NCBI RefSeq assembly: GCF_003813865.1 | Contig: NZ_RMVG01000002.1 | Coordinates: forward strand, 124,001 to 188,000 | Source of the DNA: Candidatus Pantoea deserta | Lineage (GTDB): Bacteria; Pseudomonadota; Gammaproteobacteria; Enterobacterales; Enterobacteriaceae | Length of the DNA stretch: 64,000 bases | Direction of reading: 5' to 3' | Shown: positions 39,288 to 48,782 of the stretch, piece by piece | Numbering within the stretch: position 1 is the stretch's first letter | How the letters are laid out: every line of letters starts with the position of its first letter | Translations under genes and position numbers: made by a program | The notes under the pieces: generated by a model | Told to the model about the DNA's origin: nothing | What the model saw: only the letters and a program-made list of their open reading frames with translations | Database searches by the model: none

Positions 39288-40235
39288 ATGGAACTTCTTA
39301 TGCGCGCCATGCTGTTGTTGCTTTCCCTGATAACGCCTGCCGCCGCCGTGGCGGCAGCGCCGCAGCCTGAAATGCTCGCCGGCAATCTCAGCAGCGTCGG
39401 TTCCGATACGCTGGGCGCGTTGATGATGCTGTGGAGCGAGGATTTCAGCGCGCTGGCGCCGGGCGTTAATCTCCAGGTGCAGGCCTCTGGCTCTTCAACC
39501 GCGCCAACCGCGCTGGCAGCGGGCGCCGCGCAGCTCGGCCCGATGAGCCGCCCGATGCAGGCGGAAGAGCGGCAGCTTTTTCAGTCGCACTATGGCTATG
39601 CGCCGCTTGCTGTGCCGGTCGCCCTCGACGCGCTGGTGGTGGTGGTTAATCAGCGCAACCCGATGACGCAGATCGATATGCGCCAGCTGGACAGTATTTT
39701 CTCCGTGACGCGCCTGTGCGGCGCAACGCAGACGCCGGCGCGCTGGGGAGAGGCAGGCGTGCGCCAGGCTGACTGGGCGCAGCGGCCGATTCAGCGCTAC
39801 GGACGCAACTCCGCGTCGGGCACCTGGGGATTCTTTAAGCAGCAGGCGCTGTGTAACGGGGATTTTCGCGCCGACGTGGCGGAGTTTCCCGGCTCTGCCG
39901 CCGTGGTGCAGGCGGTCGCCGCCAGTCCGCGCAGCATTGGCTACGCCAGCTTCGGCTTTCACCTTAGTGGCGTAAAAATGCTTTCGGTCACTGACGGGCA
40001 GGGCGTGACCGTTGCGCCAGACGCCGAAGCGATCCGCAGTGGTCGTTATCCCTGGGCGCGCCCGCTTTACATCTATGTGAACAAAGCGCCCGGCAAACCC
40101 CTGCCGCCGCTGGTTGACGCTTTTCTCCATCAGGTACTCTCGCCCCAGGGGCAGCGGCGCGTGAGCGAAGCGGGCTATCTTCCCCTTTCTGCCGCCCAGC
40201 GCGAGCAGGCGCTGGCCGCCATCGAAGCCCGGTAA
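39288..40235 (+). CDS. PstS-like phosphate-type substrate-binding protein downstream of phoR
   Basis: 315 residues from ATG 39288, or 311 from ATG 39300. Signal peptide MRAMLLLLSLITPAAAVAAA, then the PstS fold: VGSDTLGALMMLWSEDF, QASGSSTAPTALAAGAAQLGPMSRPM and RNSASGTWGFFKQQ, ligand-contact regions of phosphate-binding proteins. No pstC, pstA or pstB follow, so it may bind phosphate as an accessory binding protein or sensor partner for PhoR. E. coli K-12 has no gene here; similar genes occur in Serratia-type genomes from memory. The Pho box upstream of phoB likely controls it. Confidence 0.85.
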   Translation: MELLMRAMLLLLSLITPAAAVAAAPQPEMLAGNLSSVGSDTLGALMMLWSEDFSALAPGVNLQVQASGSSTAPTALAAGAAQLGPMSRPMQAEERQLFQSHYGYAPLAVPVALDALVVVVNQRNPMTQIDMRQLDSIFSVTRLCGATQTPARWGEAGVRQADWAQRPIQRYGRNSASGTWGFFKQQALCNGDFRADVAEFPGSAAVVQAVAASPRSIGYASFGFHLSGVKMLSVTDGQGVTVAPDAEAIRSGRYPWARPLYIYVNKAPGKPLPPLVDAFLHQVLSPQGQRRVSEAGYLPLSAAQREQALAAIEAR

Positions 40236-40314
40236 GCCGACAACATGAATTTTTTTCATCACCGCTGAAATTTCTTCTGTTGCACGCAGGGCGCACTCGT
40301 GCCACTCTACTTCC

Positions 40315-40347
40315 AGACGTTTAGCCGTCCAGACGGCTTTATATAAC
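40315..40347 (+). promoter_or_regulatory. MetJ operator (three met boxes) and -10 element
   Basis: Three adjacent 8-mers: AGACGTTT (40315-40322), AGCCGTCC (40323-40330), AGACGGCT (40331-40338), each within one or two changes of the met box AGACGTCT. TATAAC (40342-40347) follows directly as a -10 box. This fits repression of the downstream methionine-synthase homologue by MetJ with S-adenosylmethionine. Confidence 0.85.
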
Positions 40348-40399
40348 TTAGCGAAATTATTCCCTGAGGTGATTAACCTTCAGGGTGCCAGGAGTAGAG

Positions 40400-41503
40400 A
40401 TGACTGCACAAATCGCCCCGTTCCGCGCCGACACCGTCGGCAGTTTCCTGCGTCCCGCCGCGATTAAACAGGCGCGTGAGCAGTACGCCGCAGGCCAGAT
40501 CGATAAAGCTCAGCTGACCCGTATCGAAGATGAAGCTATTCGGGAGGTGGTGAGCAACCAGATCGCCAACGGTTTGCAGGTGGTTACTGACGGCGAGTTC
40601 CGCCGTGCCTGGTGGCATTTTGACTTTTTCGGCGGGCTGGACGGCGTGGAGCTGTTCGAAGCCGATCAGGGCATTCAGTTCAACGGCGTGCAGACCAAAG
40701 CGCACGGCGTGCGCGTCGTCGGCAAACTGGGCTTTAGCGATCACCCGATGCTGGCGCATTTCCGTTTTCTGCAAAGCATCGCAGGCGACGCGGTGCCGAA
40801 AATGACCATTCCCAGCCCCAGCGTGCTGCACTTCCGCGGCGGCCGTAAGGTGATTGACGAAAAGGTTTATCCCGATCTGGCCGACTACTTTGACGATCTG
40901 GCCGCAACCTATAAAACGGCGATTAAAGCCTTTTATGATGCGGGCTGCCGCTATTTGCAGCTGGATGACACCGTCTGGGCCTATCTCTGTTCGGAAGATC
41001 AGAAGCGTCAGATCCGCGAGCGCGGCGACGATCCTGAAGAGCTGGCGCGCACCTATGCCCGCGTGCTTAATAAGGCGCTGGAGGGCAAACCTGCCGATCT
41101 GACGGTCGGCCTGCACGTCTGTCGCGGCAACTTCCGCTCTACCTGGATCTCTGAGGGCGGCTATGAGCCGGTGGCCGAAATCCTGTTCGGCGGCGTGAAT
41201 ATCGACGCGTTCTTCCTCGAATACGATAACGAACGCTCTGGCGGCTTCGAGCCTCTGCGCTTTATTAAGCCAGGCCATCAAAAAGTGGTGCTGGGCCTGG
41301 TGACCACGAAAAACGGCGAGCTGGAAGATCCGGCGCAGGTGAAGGCGCGTTTACAGGAAGCGGCGAAATTTGTCAGCCTCGACCAGATCTGTCTCAGCCC
41401 GCAGTGCGGCTTTGCCTCTACCGAAGAGGGCAACAGCCTGACGGAAGAGCAGCAGTGGGCGAAGATCCGTCTGGTGGTCGATATTGCGGGTCAGGTGTGG
41501 TAA
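40400..41503 (+). CDS. Cobalamin-independent methionine synthase homologue, YxjG/YxjH type
   Basis: 367 residues from ATG 40400, five bases after CAGGAG. Resembles the C-terminal half of MetE: DTVGSFLRP, TDGEFRRAWWHFDFF, the zinc histidine/cysteine sites (GLHVCRGN, LSPQCGF) and YLQLDDTVWAYL. Shorter than MetE (about 750) because it lacks the N-terminal half. Members transfer methyl to homocysteine from methyl-folate or act on related substrates. Preceded by three met boxes, a strong sign of MetJ regulation. Followed by a terminator. Confidence 0.9.
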   Translation: MTAQIAPFRADTVGSFLRPAAIKQAREQYAAGQIDKAQLTRIEDEAIREVVSNQIANGLQVVTDGEFRRAWWHFDFFGGLDGVELFEADQGIQFNGVQTKAHGVRVVGKLGFSDHPMLAHFRFLQSIAGDAVPKMTIPSPSVLHFRGGRKVIDEKVYPDLADYFDDLAATYKTAIKAFYDAGCRYLQLDDTVWAYLCSEDQKRQIRERGDDPEELARTYARVLNKALEGKPADLTVGLHVCRGNFRSTWISEGGYEPVAEILFGGVNIDAFFLEYDNERSGGFEPLRFIKPGHQKVVLGLVTTKNGELEDPAQVKARLQEAAKFVSLDQICLSPQCGFASTEEGNSLTEEQQWAKIRLVVDIAGQVW

Positions 41504-41523
41504 TGCTGTAAACTTGTGCAAAC

Positions 41524-41545
41524 AGGCGCGTAAAACGCGCCTTTT
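41524..41545 (+). terminator. Terminator after the methionine-synthase homologue
   Basis: AGGCGCGT (41524-41531) AAA ACGCGCCT (41535-41542) followed by TTTT. Confidence 0.8.
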
Positions 41546-41904
41546 GTGCATGAAAAAGGGCGTCAGTGCTGAAATTTCCTGCCCGCTGGAGAAAAAACAG
41601 GCACATCATCTGATGCCCTGCCTGAATATAACCGCTGTTTCCACTGCTTTTAGCCTGTTTTTCGTCATATCCTTCCGGTTTTCCGATCCCGTATTGCCTT
41701 TCTTCGCTATAAACGTTCTACTTACGGCCGTTGTCGCATCATCCCACTTGTGAACAGAACAAAATCAGCTCAAATCACCTGCGCGACACGATTACAGCAA
41801 GCATAATGCTCTGGCATAGCGCGCTAAGTCGTTGTCACTGCGCGGTTTGGGGACAACGTAAACCCAACTTCCACCGCAACACTCGTAACAGGCTAGACAG
41901 TTGT
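41546..41904 (+). other. Long leader before brnQ, no gene
   Basis: About 360 bases between the terminator and the brnQ ATG. A plus-strand frame of 89 codons (41484-41753) overlaps the terminator, has no ribosome site and looks random. CATAAT (41802-41807) is the best -10 candidate, giving a leader of about 95 bases. No attenuator or leader peptide rich in Leu, Ile or Val was seen. Confidence 0.4.
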
Positions 41905-43224
41905 ATGACACACCGCTTAACCTCGAAGGATATCCTCGCGCTGGGCTTCATGACATTTGCCCTGTTTGTCGGCGCGGGTAACATTATTTTCCCGCCCATG
42001 GTCGGTATTCAGTCAGGCGAACACGTCTGGACTGCCGCTATTGGCTTTCTGCTCACCGCCGTTGGTCTGCCGGTCATGACGGTTATCGCGCTGGCGCGCG
42101 TCGGCGGCGGCATTGACGCCCTTAGCTCGCCGATCGGCAAAACGGCGGGCCTGGTGCTGGCTACCGTCTGCTATCTGGCCGTCGGGCCGCTGTTTGCCAC
42201 GCCGCGTACCGCGACCGTGTCGTTCGAAGTGGGCATCGCGCCCCTGACCGGCGACGGCGCGCTGCCGCTGCTGGTTTACAGCGTGCTCTATTTTGCGCTG
42301 GTGATCGGCATTTCGCTCTATCCGGGCAAACTGCTGGACACCGTGGGCCATTTCCTTGCGCCGCTGAAAATCGTGGCGCTGACCATTTTGGGCGTGGCGG
42401 CGCTGCTCTGGCCAGCGGGCACGATTGCCCCTGCGACGGAAGATTATCAGCGTGCGGCCTTCTCCAGCGGTTTCGTCAACGGCTATCTCACCATGGATAC
42501 CCTGGGCGCGCTGGTGTTCGGCATCGTTATCGTCAATGCGGCGCGTTCGCGCGGCGTAGAGAGCGCCAGCCTGCTGACGCGTTATACCGTGCTGGCCGGT
42601 CTTATCGCCGGTGTCGGCCTGACGCTGGTCTACCTGAGCCTGTTTAAGCTCGGCAACGGCAGCGGCGCGCTGGTGGAGCAGAGCGCGAACGGCGCGGCGA
42701 TCCTGCATGCCTATGTGCAGCAGACCTTTGGCGGCCTGGGCAGCTTCTTCCTCGCGGCGCTGATTTTCGTTGCCTGTATGGTCACGGCGGTCGGCCTGAC
42801 CTGCGCCTGTGCGGAATTTTTTGCGCAATACCTGCCGTTGTCGTATAAAGCACTGGTCTTTATTCTGGGTCTGTTCTCCATGGTGGTGTCGAACCTCGGC
42901 CTGAGCCACCTGATTCAGATCTCCATTCCGGTGCTGACGGCGATTTATCCGCCGTGCATCGTGCTGGTCGTGCTGAGTTTCACCCTGAACTGGTGGAACA
43001 AGAGCAGCCGCCTGATTGCGCCGACCATGCTGGTTAGCCTGATTTTCGGCATTATCGACGGCGTGAAAACTACCAGTTTTAAAGATATGCTGCCGGCCTT
43101 TAGCCAGCATCTGCCGCTGGCGGATCAGGGACTCGCCTGGCTGCCGCCCGCGCTGGTGATGCTGCTGATCGCGGCGATTGTGGATCGCGTGAAAGGACGC
43201 GAGCAGGTTACGGCTCACTCGTAA
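41905..43224 (+). CDS. brnQ: Branched-chain amino acid carrier BrnQ
   Basis: 439 residues from ATG 41905, identical length to E. coli BrnQ; the frame is open much further upstream but only this start aligns. About 12 membrane helices; conserved [33 protein letters not shown] and ACAEFFAQY. Imports leucine, isoleucine and valine with Na+ or H+. Placed between phoR and proY as in E. coli, with two genes inserted upstream. Confidence 0.97.
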   Translation: MTHRLTSKDILALGFMTFALFVGAGNIIFPPMVGIQSGEHVWTAAIGFLLTAVGLPVMTVIALARVGGGIDALSSPIGKTAGLVLATVCYLAVGPLFATPRTATVSFEVGIAPLTGDGALPLLVYSVLYFALVIGISLYPGKLLDTVGHFLAPLKIVALTILGVAALLWPAGTIAPATEDYQRAAFSSGFVNGYLTMDTLGALVFGIVIVNAARSRGVESASLLTRYTVLAGLIAGVGLTLVYLSLFKLGNGSGALVEQSANGAAILHAYVQQTFGGLGSFFLAALIFVACMVTAVGLTCACAEFFAQYLPLSYKALVFILGLFSMVVSNLGLSHLIQISIPVLTAIYPPCIVLVVLSFTLNWWNKSSRLIAPTMLVSLIFGIIDGVKTTSFKDMLPAFSQHLPLADQGLAWLPPALVMLLIAAIVDRVKGREQVTAHS

Positions 43225-43246
43225 TCGCCACTGCGGTTTTTCTCTG

Positions 43247-43270
43247 ACCACGGGCTTGCCCGTGGTTTTT
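43247..43270 (+). terminator. Terminator between brnQ and proY
   Basis: ACCACGGGC (43247-43255) / GCCCGTGGT (43258-43266), with a tight turn, followed by five T. Part of the transcripts may read into proY. Confidence 0.8.
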
Positions 43271-43292
43271 CTTTTCACAGGTACAGGTTGTT

Positions 43293-44642
43293 ATGCAAGA
43301 AACCAATAAGCTCAAACGCGGACTGAGCACGCGCCACATCCGTTTTATGGCGCTGGGATCGGCGATTGGCACCGGACTGTTCTACGGGTCAGCGGATGCG
43401 ATCAAGATGGCGGGACCGAGCGTGCTGCTCGCCTATATTATCGGCGGCGCGGTGGCCTACATTATTATGCGCGCGCTGGGCGAGATGTCAGTGAACAATC
43501 CGCAGGCCAGCTCGTTTTCGCGCTACGCCCAGGATTATCTTGGCCCGCTGGCGGGCTATATCACCGGCTGGACTTACTGCTTTGAAATCCTGATCGTCGC
43601 CATCGCCGACGTGACCGCTTTCGGTATTTACATGGGCGTCTGGTTCCCGGAGGTGCCGCACTGGATTTGGGTGCTGAGCGTGGTGCTGATCATCGGCGCG
43701 GTTAATCTGATGAGCGTAAGGGTGTTCGGCGAGGTGGAGTTTTGGTTCTCTTTCTTCAAAGTCGCCACCATCATCGTGATGATTGTCGCCGGTTTCGCCA
43801 TGATTTTCTGGGGCATCGGCAACGGCGGTCAGCCGACCGGCATCCATAACCTGTGGAGCAACGGCGGATTCTTTGCGCACGGCGTGGTCGGGATGCTGCT
43901 GTCGCTGCAAATGGTGATGTTCGCCTACGGCGGCATTGAGATTATCGGCATCACCGCTGGCGAAGCCAAAGACCCGGCGCAGTCGATTCCGCGCGCGATT
44001 AACTCGGTGCCGATGCGTATTCTGGTGTTCTACGTGGGCACGCTGTTTGTGATTATGTCGATCTATCCCTGGAATCAGGTCGGCACCAACGGTTCGCCCT
44101 TTGTTCTGACCTTTCAGCATCTCGGCATTGCCGCTGCGGCGTCGATTCTTAACTTCGTGGTGCTGACGGCTTCGCTGTCGGCGATCAACAGCGACGTGTT
44201 TGGCGTGGGCCGTATGCTGCACGGCATGGCGCAGCAGGGCCATGCGCCGAAGATCTTTATGAAGGTGTCAGAGCGCGGTATTCCCTGGGTGACGGTGGTG
44301 GTGATGATGGCGGCGATGCTGATCGCGGTCTATCTCAACTACCTGATGCCTGAAAAAGTGTTCCTGGTTATCGCGTCGCTGGCCACCTTCGCCACTGTCT
44401 GGGTCTGGATTATGATCCTGCTGTCGCAGATCGCTTTCCGTCGCAAAATCGGCAAAGAGGCGGCCAGCAAGCTGCAGTTTGCCGTGCCGGGCGGAAGCTG
44501 GACCTCGCTTTTCGGCGTGCTGTTTCTGGGCTTTATCATCGCGCTGATCGGCTACTTCCCGGATACGCGCATCTCGCTCTACGTCGGACTGGTGTGGATT
44601 GTGCTGCTGCTGGCGGGCTATAAGCTGGTACGCAAGGCATAA
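43293..44642 (+). CDS. proY: Proline-specific permease ProY
   Basis: 449 residues (E. coli 457). APC-superfamily amino-acid permease with 12 helices; [21 protein letters not shown] at helix 1, [17 protein letters not shown], and [19 protein letters not shown] are typical of the AAT subfamily. In E. coli it is cryptic in transport of proline. Terminator before and after. Confidence 0.95.
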   Translation: MQETNKLKRGLSTRHIRFMALGSAIGTGLFYGSADAIKMAGPSVLLAYIIGGAVAYIIMRALGEMSVNNPQASSFSRYAQDYLGPLAGYITGWTYCFEILIVAIADVTAFGIYMGVWFPEVPHWIWVLSVVLIIGAVNLMSVRVFGEVEFWFSFFKVATIIVMIVAGFAMIFWGIGNGGQPTGIHNLWSNGGFFAHGVVGMLLSLQMVMFAYGGIEIIGITAGEAKDPAQSIPRAINSVPMRILVFYVGTLFVIMSIYPWNQVGTNGSPFVLTFQHLGIAAAASILNFVVLTASLSAINSDVFGVGRMLHGMAQQGHAPKIFMKVSERGIPWVTVVVMMAAMLIAVYLNYLMPEKVFLVIASLATFATVWVWIMILLSQIAFRRKIGKEAASKLQFAVPGGSWTSLFGVLFLGFIIALIGYFPDTRISLYVGLVWIVLLLAGYKLVRKA

Positions 44643-44658
44643 CCGGCAGTGAGACGGA

Positions 44659-44697
44659 AACGGCCCGCGCAAGAGATTGCGCGGGCCGTTTTGTTTT
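44659..44697 (+). terminator. Strong terminator after proY
   Basis: 14-bp stem AACGGCCCGCGCAA (44659-44672) GAGA TTGCGCGGGCCGTT (44677-44690), then TTGTTTT. Reads well in both directions, so it may also serve the convergent acyltransferase gene. Confidence 0.92.
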
Positions 44698-44717
44698 GGC
44701 TGTGGTTTTCGGCTGCG

Positions 44718-46673
44718 CTACCAGCGGCTGCCGAGCGCGATCTCTACGCCCTGCGGACTCAGATGGTTGTTATCGTAGTAGAGCGGCAGACCCTGCCAGG
44801 TCACCAGGCAGCCGCTGCGGTTGCATAAATTTTCCCGCAGCGAGACCACGCGCACGTCGCGCTGCTCATAGCCGCGCAGCAGCCGCGTCAAATCGTCTTC
44901 CGGCAGCGAATAGAGCGTGGTGCGTTCGTTCTGCGTGGGTAAGGTTTTCCAGTTGCTTAGCCACTGGCTCAGCTCACGACGCAGCGGCATATTACGATTG
45001 TTGCTGTAGCGCAGGGCGTCCAGCGACAGCGCAGGCGCGTCCTCTATCAGCACCACCTTTTTACCCGCCTGACGCAGCCGGGCGATAACGGCATCCATTC
45101 CCTGTTTTAAGGCGCTGAGATTGTCCAGGTCGGGATGATTCATATCGCGATAGCCTGCGCCGGGCAGGGTTTCTATGCCTGACGCCCAGAATGCGGTGAT
45201 CACCACCTCACTGATGCGGTCGCTGAGTATCTCTTTCATCACCGCCTCGTTAAAGGCCGCGCACTGCTTCGCGTGGGCGGGCTGCTGATAGACCGCGCGC
45301 GTGACCCCTGCGGTCAGCAGCGGACAGGTCGCTTTCGTAAGCTGATACAGCGGTTTCTGCTGCGCCTCGGCGTAGCGCGCCACGGCGACGCGCATCGCGG
45401 CCGCATGGCTGTCTCCCACCAGCGCAATGCCGGGACGCGACGCGTCAGGCTGACAGCGCTTATCCGTCGAGGGCAGGTTAGGACCCGCGTCGAGCAGGCA
45501 GGGGTTGGTCTGCGCCGCGATTTTATAGGCTTCGCTGCTGATCACTTTTTCGTTGACGCGCCAGGTCAGGCCGCCGCTCGCCCACAGGCCGACCATCGCC
45601 GCCGCCGCCGCCGCCGACATCAAACAGTAGGTGGGAATGACTTTTCGCGGCTGTCTGACCGGACCGCGGAAAGGCTGTTCGACATAGCGCCATGACAGCC
45701 AGGCGACAGCCAGCGCGAGCGCGCTGACGCCCAGCCCCTGCGAGACGCTCACCGGACCGTCGCTACAGATGCGCGCCAGCGCCAGCAGCGGCCAGTGCCA
45801 CAGATACCAGGAGTAGGAGATCTTGCCGATAAAGCGCATCAGCGCATTTTCCAGCACCAGGCGGCTGAGCGCGCCGCGCGCCGCGATCAGCAGGCAGGCC
45901 GCCAGCACCGGCAGCAGCGCCAGGTAGCCGGGAAAGGCGTCGCTTTTGTTCAGCGTCAGCGCGCAGTACGCGGTGAGCGCCAGCCCGGCCAGCGTCAGCA
46001 GACTGGCGCCGCGGCCGCCGAACGGCTGGGGCTTCCACAGCGCCAGCAGCACGCCGGCGCCGAGTTCCCAGGCGCGCGTCGGCAGCAGATAGAAAGCCTG
46101 GGAGCTGTTTTGTGGCGTCAGCCAGATGCAGCCCGCCAGCGACAGCAGGCTCAGCAGCGCCACCAGCCCGAACATCGAGGCGCGCAGTCTGGCCGCCAGC
46201 AGCAATATAAACGGCAGCACGACATAGAACTGTTCTTCAATACCCAGCGACCAGGTCATCAGTAGCGGATTGAGATCCGCGGAGGCGCTGAAATAATCGG
46301 TTCCCTTGAGCAGAATAATATTTGGCACCGAAAGAAATACGCCAAAACTGTATTTCGCCAGCTGACCATACTCCAGCGGAGAGAGCAGGAAATAACCGAT
46401 AAACAGCAGACTGAACAGCATGACCATTAGCGCCGGCGCGATACGGCGAATACGGCGCACATAGAACTGATAAAAAGAAAACTGACCGGACGTGATGTCG
46501 CGGCTGAGAATGCCGCCGATAAGAAAGCCTGAAATAACAAAGAAAATATCGACACCGACGTAGCCGCCGGGCAGATCGCTGACGCCCGCATGAAACAGCA
46601 CCACCAGCAGAATAGCAATGGCGCGCAGGCCATCAATATCCGCACGATACCCCTGAGAAGAGAATGTTTTCAT
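44718..46673 (-). CDS. OafA/YrhL-type O-acyltransferase with SGNH domain
   Basis: 651 residues from ATG 46673; an upstream start at 46691 lacks a ribosome site. The N-terminal half is an acyltransferase-3 membrane domain (10-11 helices) with GYRADIDGLRAIAILLVVLFHAG and FLIGGILSRDI; the C-terminal 230 residues form a periplasmic SGNH hydrolase-like domain (ALVGDSHAAAMRVA, DNNHLSPQGVEIA). Such fusions acetylate O-antigen or other surface polysaccharides. No polysaccharide cluster is nearby, so the target is unknown. It replaces malZ, the E. coli neighbour between proY and acpH. Confidence 0.92.
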   Translation of the reverse strand: MKTFSSQGYRADIDGLRAIAILLVVLFHAGVSDLPGGYVGVDIFFVISGFLIGGILSRDITSGQFSFYQFYVRRIRRIAPALMVMLFSLLFIGYFLLSPLEYGQLAKYSFGVFLSVPNIILLKGTDYFSASADLNPLLMTWSLGIEEQFYVVLPFILLLAARLRASMFGLVALLSLLSLAGCIWLTPQNSSQAFYLLPTRAWELGAGVLLALWKPQPFGGRGASLLTLAGLALTAYCALTLNKSDAFPGYLALLPVLAACLLIAARGALSRLVLENALMRFIGKISYSWYLWHWPLLALARICSDGPVSVSQGLGVSALALAVAWLSWRYVEQPFRGPVRQPRKVIPTYCLMSAAAAAAMVGLWASGGLTWRVNEKVISSEAYKIAAQTNPCLLDAGPNLPSTDKRCQPDASRPGIALVGDSHAAAMRVAVARYAEAQQKPLYQLTKATCPLLTAGVTRAVYQQPAHAKQCAAFNEAVMKEILSDRISEVVITAFWASGIETLPGAGYRDMNHPDLDNLSALKQGMDAVIARLRQAGKKVVLIEDAPALSLDALRYSNNRNMPLRRELSQWLSNWKTLPTQNERTTLYSLPEDDLTRLLRGYEQRDVRVVSLRENLCNRSGCLVTWQGLPLYYDNNHLSPQGVEIALGSRW

Positions 46674-47151
46674 TATCTGATTCCCCTGCATCGACCAACG
46701 TATTTAACACCGCTTACATCGTTAACCCGCCGCCAATAAAGAAATCGGCGAATCCAGTCGCCGAAATATACAAAAGAGAAAAAATAATGATAAAGGGATG
46801 ATTGACGCGGCTATCTTAAAACAAAAAAGCGCGGTGAAATCATTCGGGCGGTGAATATAGAAAAGTTCGCAGCGGCGCGGTGAAAATGGTGAAGCGGAGG
46901 TTATGGATAAAAGGGCGAGTGATAAGCGATGTTGTAGTGAGATTAAGGTGGGATAAGGGCTGATGCGCGAAAGAGGGCGCGCGCGCAACGTTCAGGCTAT
47001 CCCTGCGCGTCTGTCCCGCGACGCATCTTATCCTTCAGGCGCGCCTGGACAGGCCAGCGCGCGGCGTTGCGCAGAAACGTCCGGCGTTGTCGTCCGTCGC
47101 GGGAGGTGGCGCGCTTCAGGCCCTCTCTCCCGCGTTCTGGACGGGCAAACC
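46674..47151. repeat. Intergenic region with nested inverted repeats
   Basis: 478 bases between the acyltransferase and the phosphatase, on the 3' side of the phosphatase. The left 250 bases are AT-rich and contain no credible gene; an 88-codon minus-strand frame has no ribosome site. The right part is very GC-rich and holds a 10-bp perfect inverted repeat TCCCGCGACG (47014-47023) / CGTCGCGGGA (47095-47104), which encloses a further imperfect GCGCGCC/GGCCAGCGCGC-type hairpin near 47038-47063. Similar nested repeats flank other genes in the window. Confidence 0.45.
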
Positions 47152-47967
47152 TCAGGCTTCTTTAACAGCGGCCGGGCCGAGCAGGGCGTTGATTTGGGCG
47201 TAGATAGCCGGATTCGCCAGCAGCACCGGATTGCCGTTTTTCAGTCCGTTATTTGCCAGATAGTCGCTGGCGACGCCGCCCGCTTCGCGCATCAGCACGA
47301 TACCGGGCAGACTGTCCCAGGGATTCATATGCGCTTCGTAGTAGCCGATCAAGCGGCCTGCGGCGGCCCAGGCGGTGGTGAGCGCGCCGGAGCCGATGCG
47401 GATAAACATGCCGCCCTGTTCAAGCAGGCCCTGAATCAGGCTGGCGACAGCCTCTGCCGGCGCGCGGCTGGAGTTGCTCAGCCCCAGCACGCCCTCGCTG
47501 AGATGCTGCGCGCTGTGCGCCTGCATGCGCGTTTCGTTGACCCAGGCGCCTTTGCCTGCGCAGGCATGGAACAGCTCCTGATGGTTAGGATCGCAGACCA
47601 CGCCGATGACGGCTTCTCCGTTGCACAGCACGGCCAGCGAGACGCACCAGTTATGCAGGCCGTTAAGGAAACTGGCGGTGCCGTCAATGGGATCGACCAC
47701 CCAGATCCAGGTCGCGCCCTCGACATCGCCGCCGCTCTCTTCGCCCAGCACCGCGTCATCGGGGAAGCGTTCGGCAATCAGCGTTTTAATCAGCTCTTCA
47801 ACGTTGCGATCCGCCTCGCTGACTACATCCTGCAAATCTCGCTTGTGTTCCACCACCAGCTGCTGGCGCTGCTGATACCAGGCGTAAGCGCGGCTGGCGG
47901 CCGCACGGGCGATCTCACAGGCGTAATGGTAACGCGCGTCTGTCTCAGTTTGCGAAGCGGATGACAT
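47152..47967 (-). CDS. Inositol monophosphatase-family phosphatase
   Basis: 271 residues. Metal-ligand motifs of the family are intact: LGEESGG (the GEES region), DPIDGTASFLNGL and NPWDSLPG near the C-terminus (WDxxAG-like). Conserved SEADRNVEELI. Related to SuhB and CysQ but not closely enough to name; it may act on inositol monophosphate, histidinol phosphate or other small phosphates. Not part of the E. coli order at this place; it lies between the acyltransferase and acpH, each on the minus strand. Confidence 0.88.
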   Translation of the reverse strand: MSSASQTETDARYHYACEIARAAASRAYAWYQQRQQLVVEHKRDLQDVVSEADRNVEELIKTLIAERFPDDAVLGEESGGDVEGATWIWVVDPIDGTASFLNGLHNWCVSLAVLCNGEAVIGVVCDPNHQELFHACAGKGAWVNETRMQAHSAQHLSEGVLGLSNSSRAPAEAVASLIQGLLEQGGMFIRIGSGALTTAWAAAGRLIGYYEAHMNPWDSLPGIVLMREAGGVASDYLANNGLKNGNPVLLANPAIYAQINALLGPAAVKEA

Positions 47968-48095
47968 CCTTTCCCTCTAATGATTTATCACACGGCTGAA
48001 GCGATTATTCACCAGAAATAGCGGCCTGGCTGCCAGCCATTGTTAAGAAGGGTTTCATTAAGCCGCAAATGCGCAGCGCTGGCAAGCCGGGAAAA

Positions 48096-48677
48096 TCAGA
48101 GCGTTTTGCTGCGGGCCAGCGCCATCAGGCGCGGGTAAAAGCGAAAAAACAGCGCCTCCAGCCGGGTGTAGTGATCGAGGAAATCCTGACAGGAGTCGCG
48201 CAGCGCAGCGAGACGCGGCCGCCGCCGGGCCATGCCGTCCAGCACGCGCGCCATATAGGCGGGTTCGGCGTAGCGCTCCAGCCAGCGTTCGCGCCACATC
48301 ACCGCATTAAGCGCCTGAAAGCTCTCCGGCGTGCCCGGCAGAGAGGGCATGATGCTCTGTTCCGCGAAGCGCGAGAAATCGGCCAGCGTCACCTCCGGGC
48401 TGAAGCGATGCCAGTGACGCGCCAGAAAATGGTCCCAGACCACATCCAGCGTGATGGGCGCGACGCGACGGGTCTCAGGCCGGAACAGCGGACGCGCTTC
48501 CTGCACCTCAGGCAGATTATCGGTCATCGCATCCAGGCGGCGGTGCATCAGAATGCCGTCGGCGACCGGCGTTGGCCAGTGCTCATAGGGATTGCCGCGC
48601 ACAAAGTCGGCCAGCAAGTTGCCAGGCAGCGAGCTTTCAGCGAGGTGGGCGAGGTGAAGATGGGCAAGAAAGTTCAT
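48096..48677 (-). CDS. acpH: Acyl carrier protein phosphodiesterase AcpH
   Basis: 193 residues, same as E. coli AcpH (YajB). Conserved [38 protein letters not shown] and the C-terminal LARSKTL. Removes phosphopantetheine from ACP; HD-fold metal-dependent. It diverges from queA with a 105-base gap, as in E. coli. Confidence 0.96.
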   Translation of the reverse strand: MNFLAHLHLAHLAESSLPGNLLADFVRGNPYEHWPTPVADGILMHRRLDAMTDNLPEVQEARPLFRPETRRVAPITLDVVWDHFLARHWHRFSPEVTLADFSRFAEQSIMPSLPGTPESFQALNAVMWRERWLERYAEPAYMARVLDGMARRRPRLAALRDSCQDFLDHYTRLEALFFRFYPRLMALARSKTL

Positions 48678-48782
48678 GCCGCATTATAGCCAGAAGTGCG
48701 GATGCGCAGCCAGTTGTTCAGAATTGGCCGCTTTTCCGCTAAACTGTGCCGCCTGTTTTTCGCCAGAGATAAGAAATTAGCC

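Noticed and set aside
41484-41753. 89-codon plus-strand frame before brnQ
   Set aside because: It overlaps the stop and terminator of the upstream gene, has no ribosome site and random-looking content; brnQ starts at 41905.
42013-43278. 421-codon minus-strand frame antisense to brnQ
   Set aside because: Composition rich in Arg, Gln and His is the antisense shadow of a membrane protein gene.
46722-46988. 88-codon minus-strand frame between the acyltransferase and phosphatase genes
   Set aside because: No ribosome site, no recognisable content, very biased Ser/Leu/Phe composition typical of AT-rich noncoding DNA.
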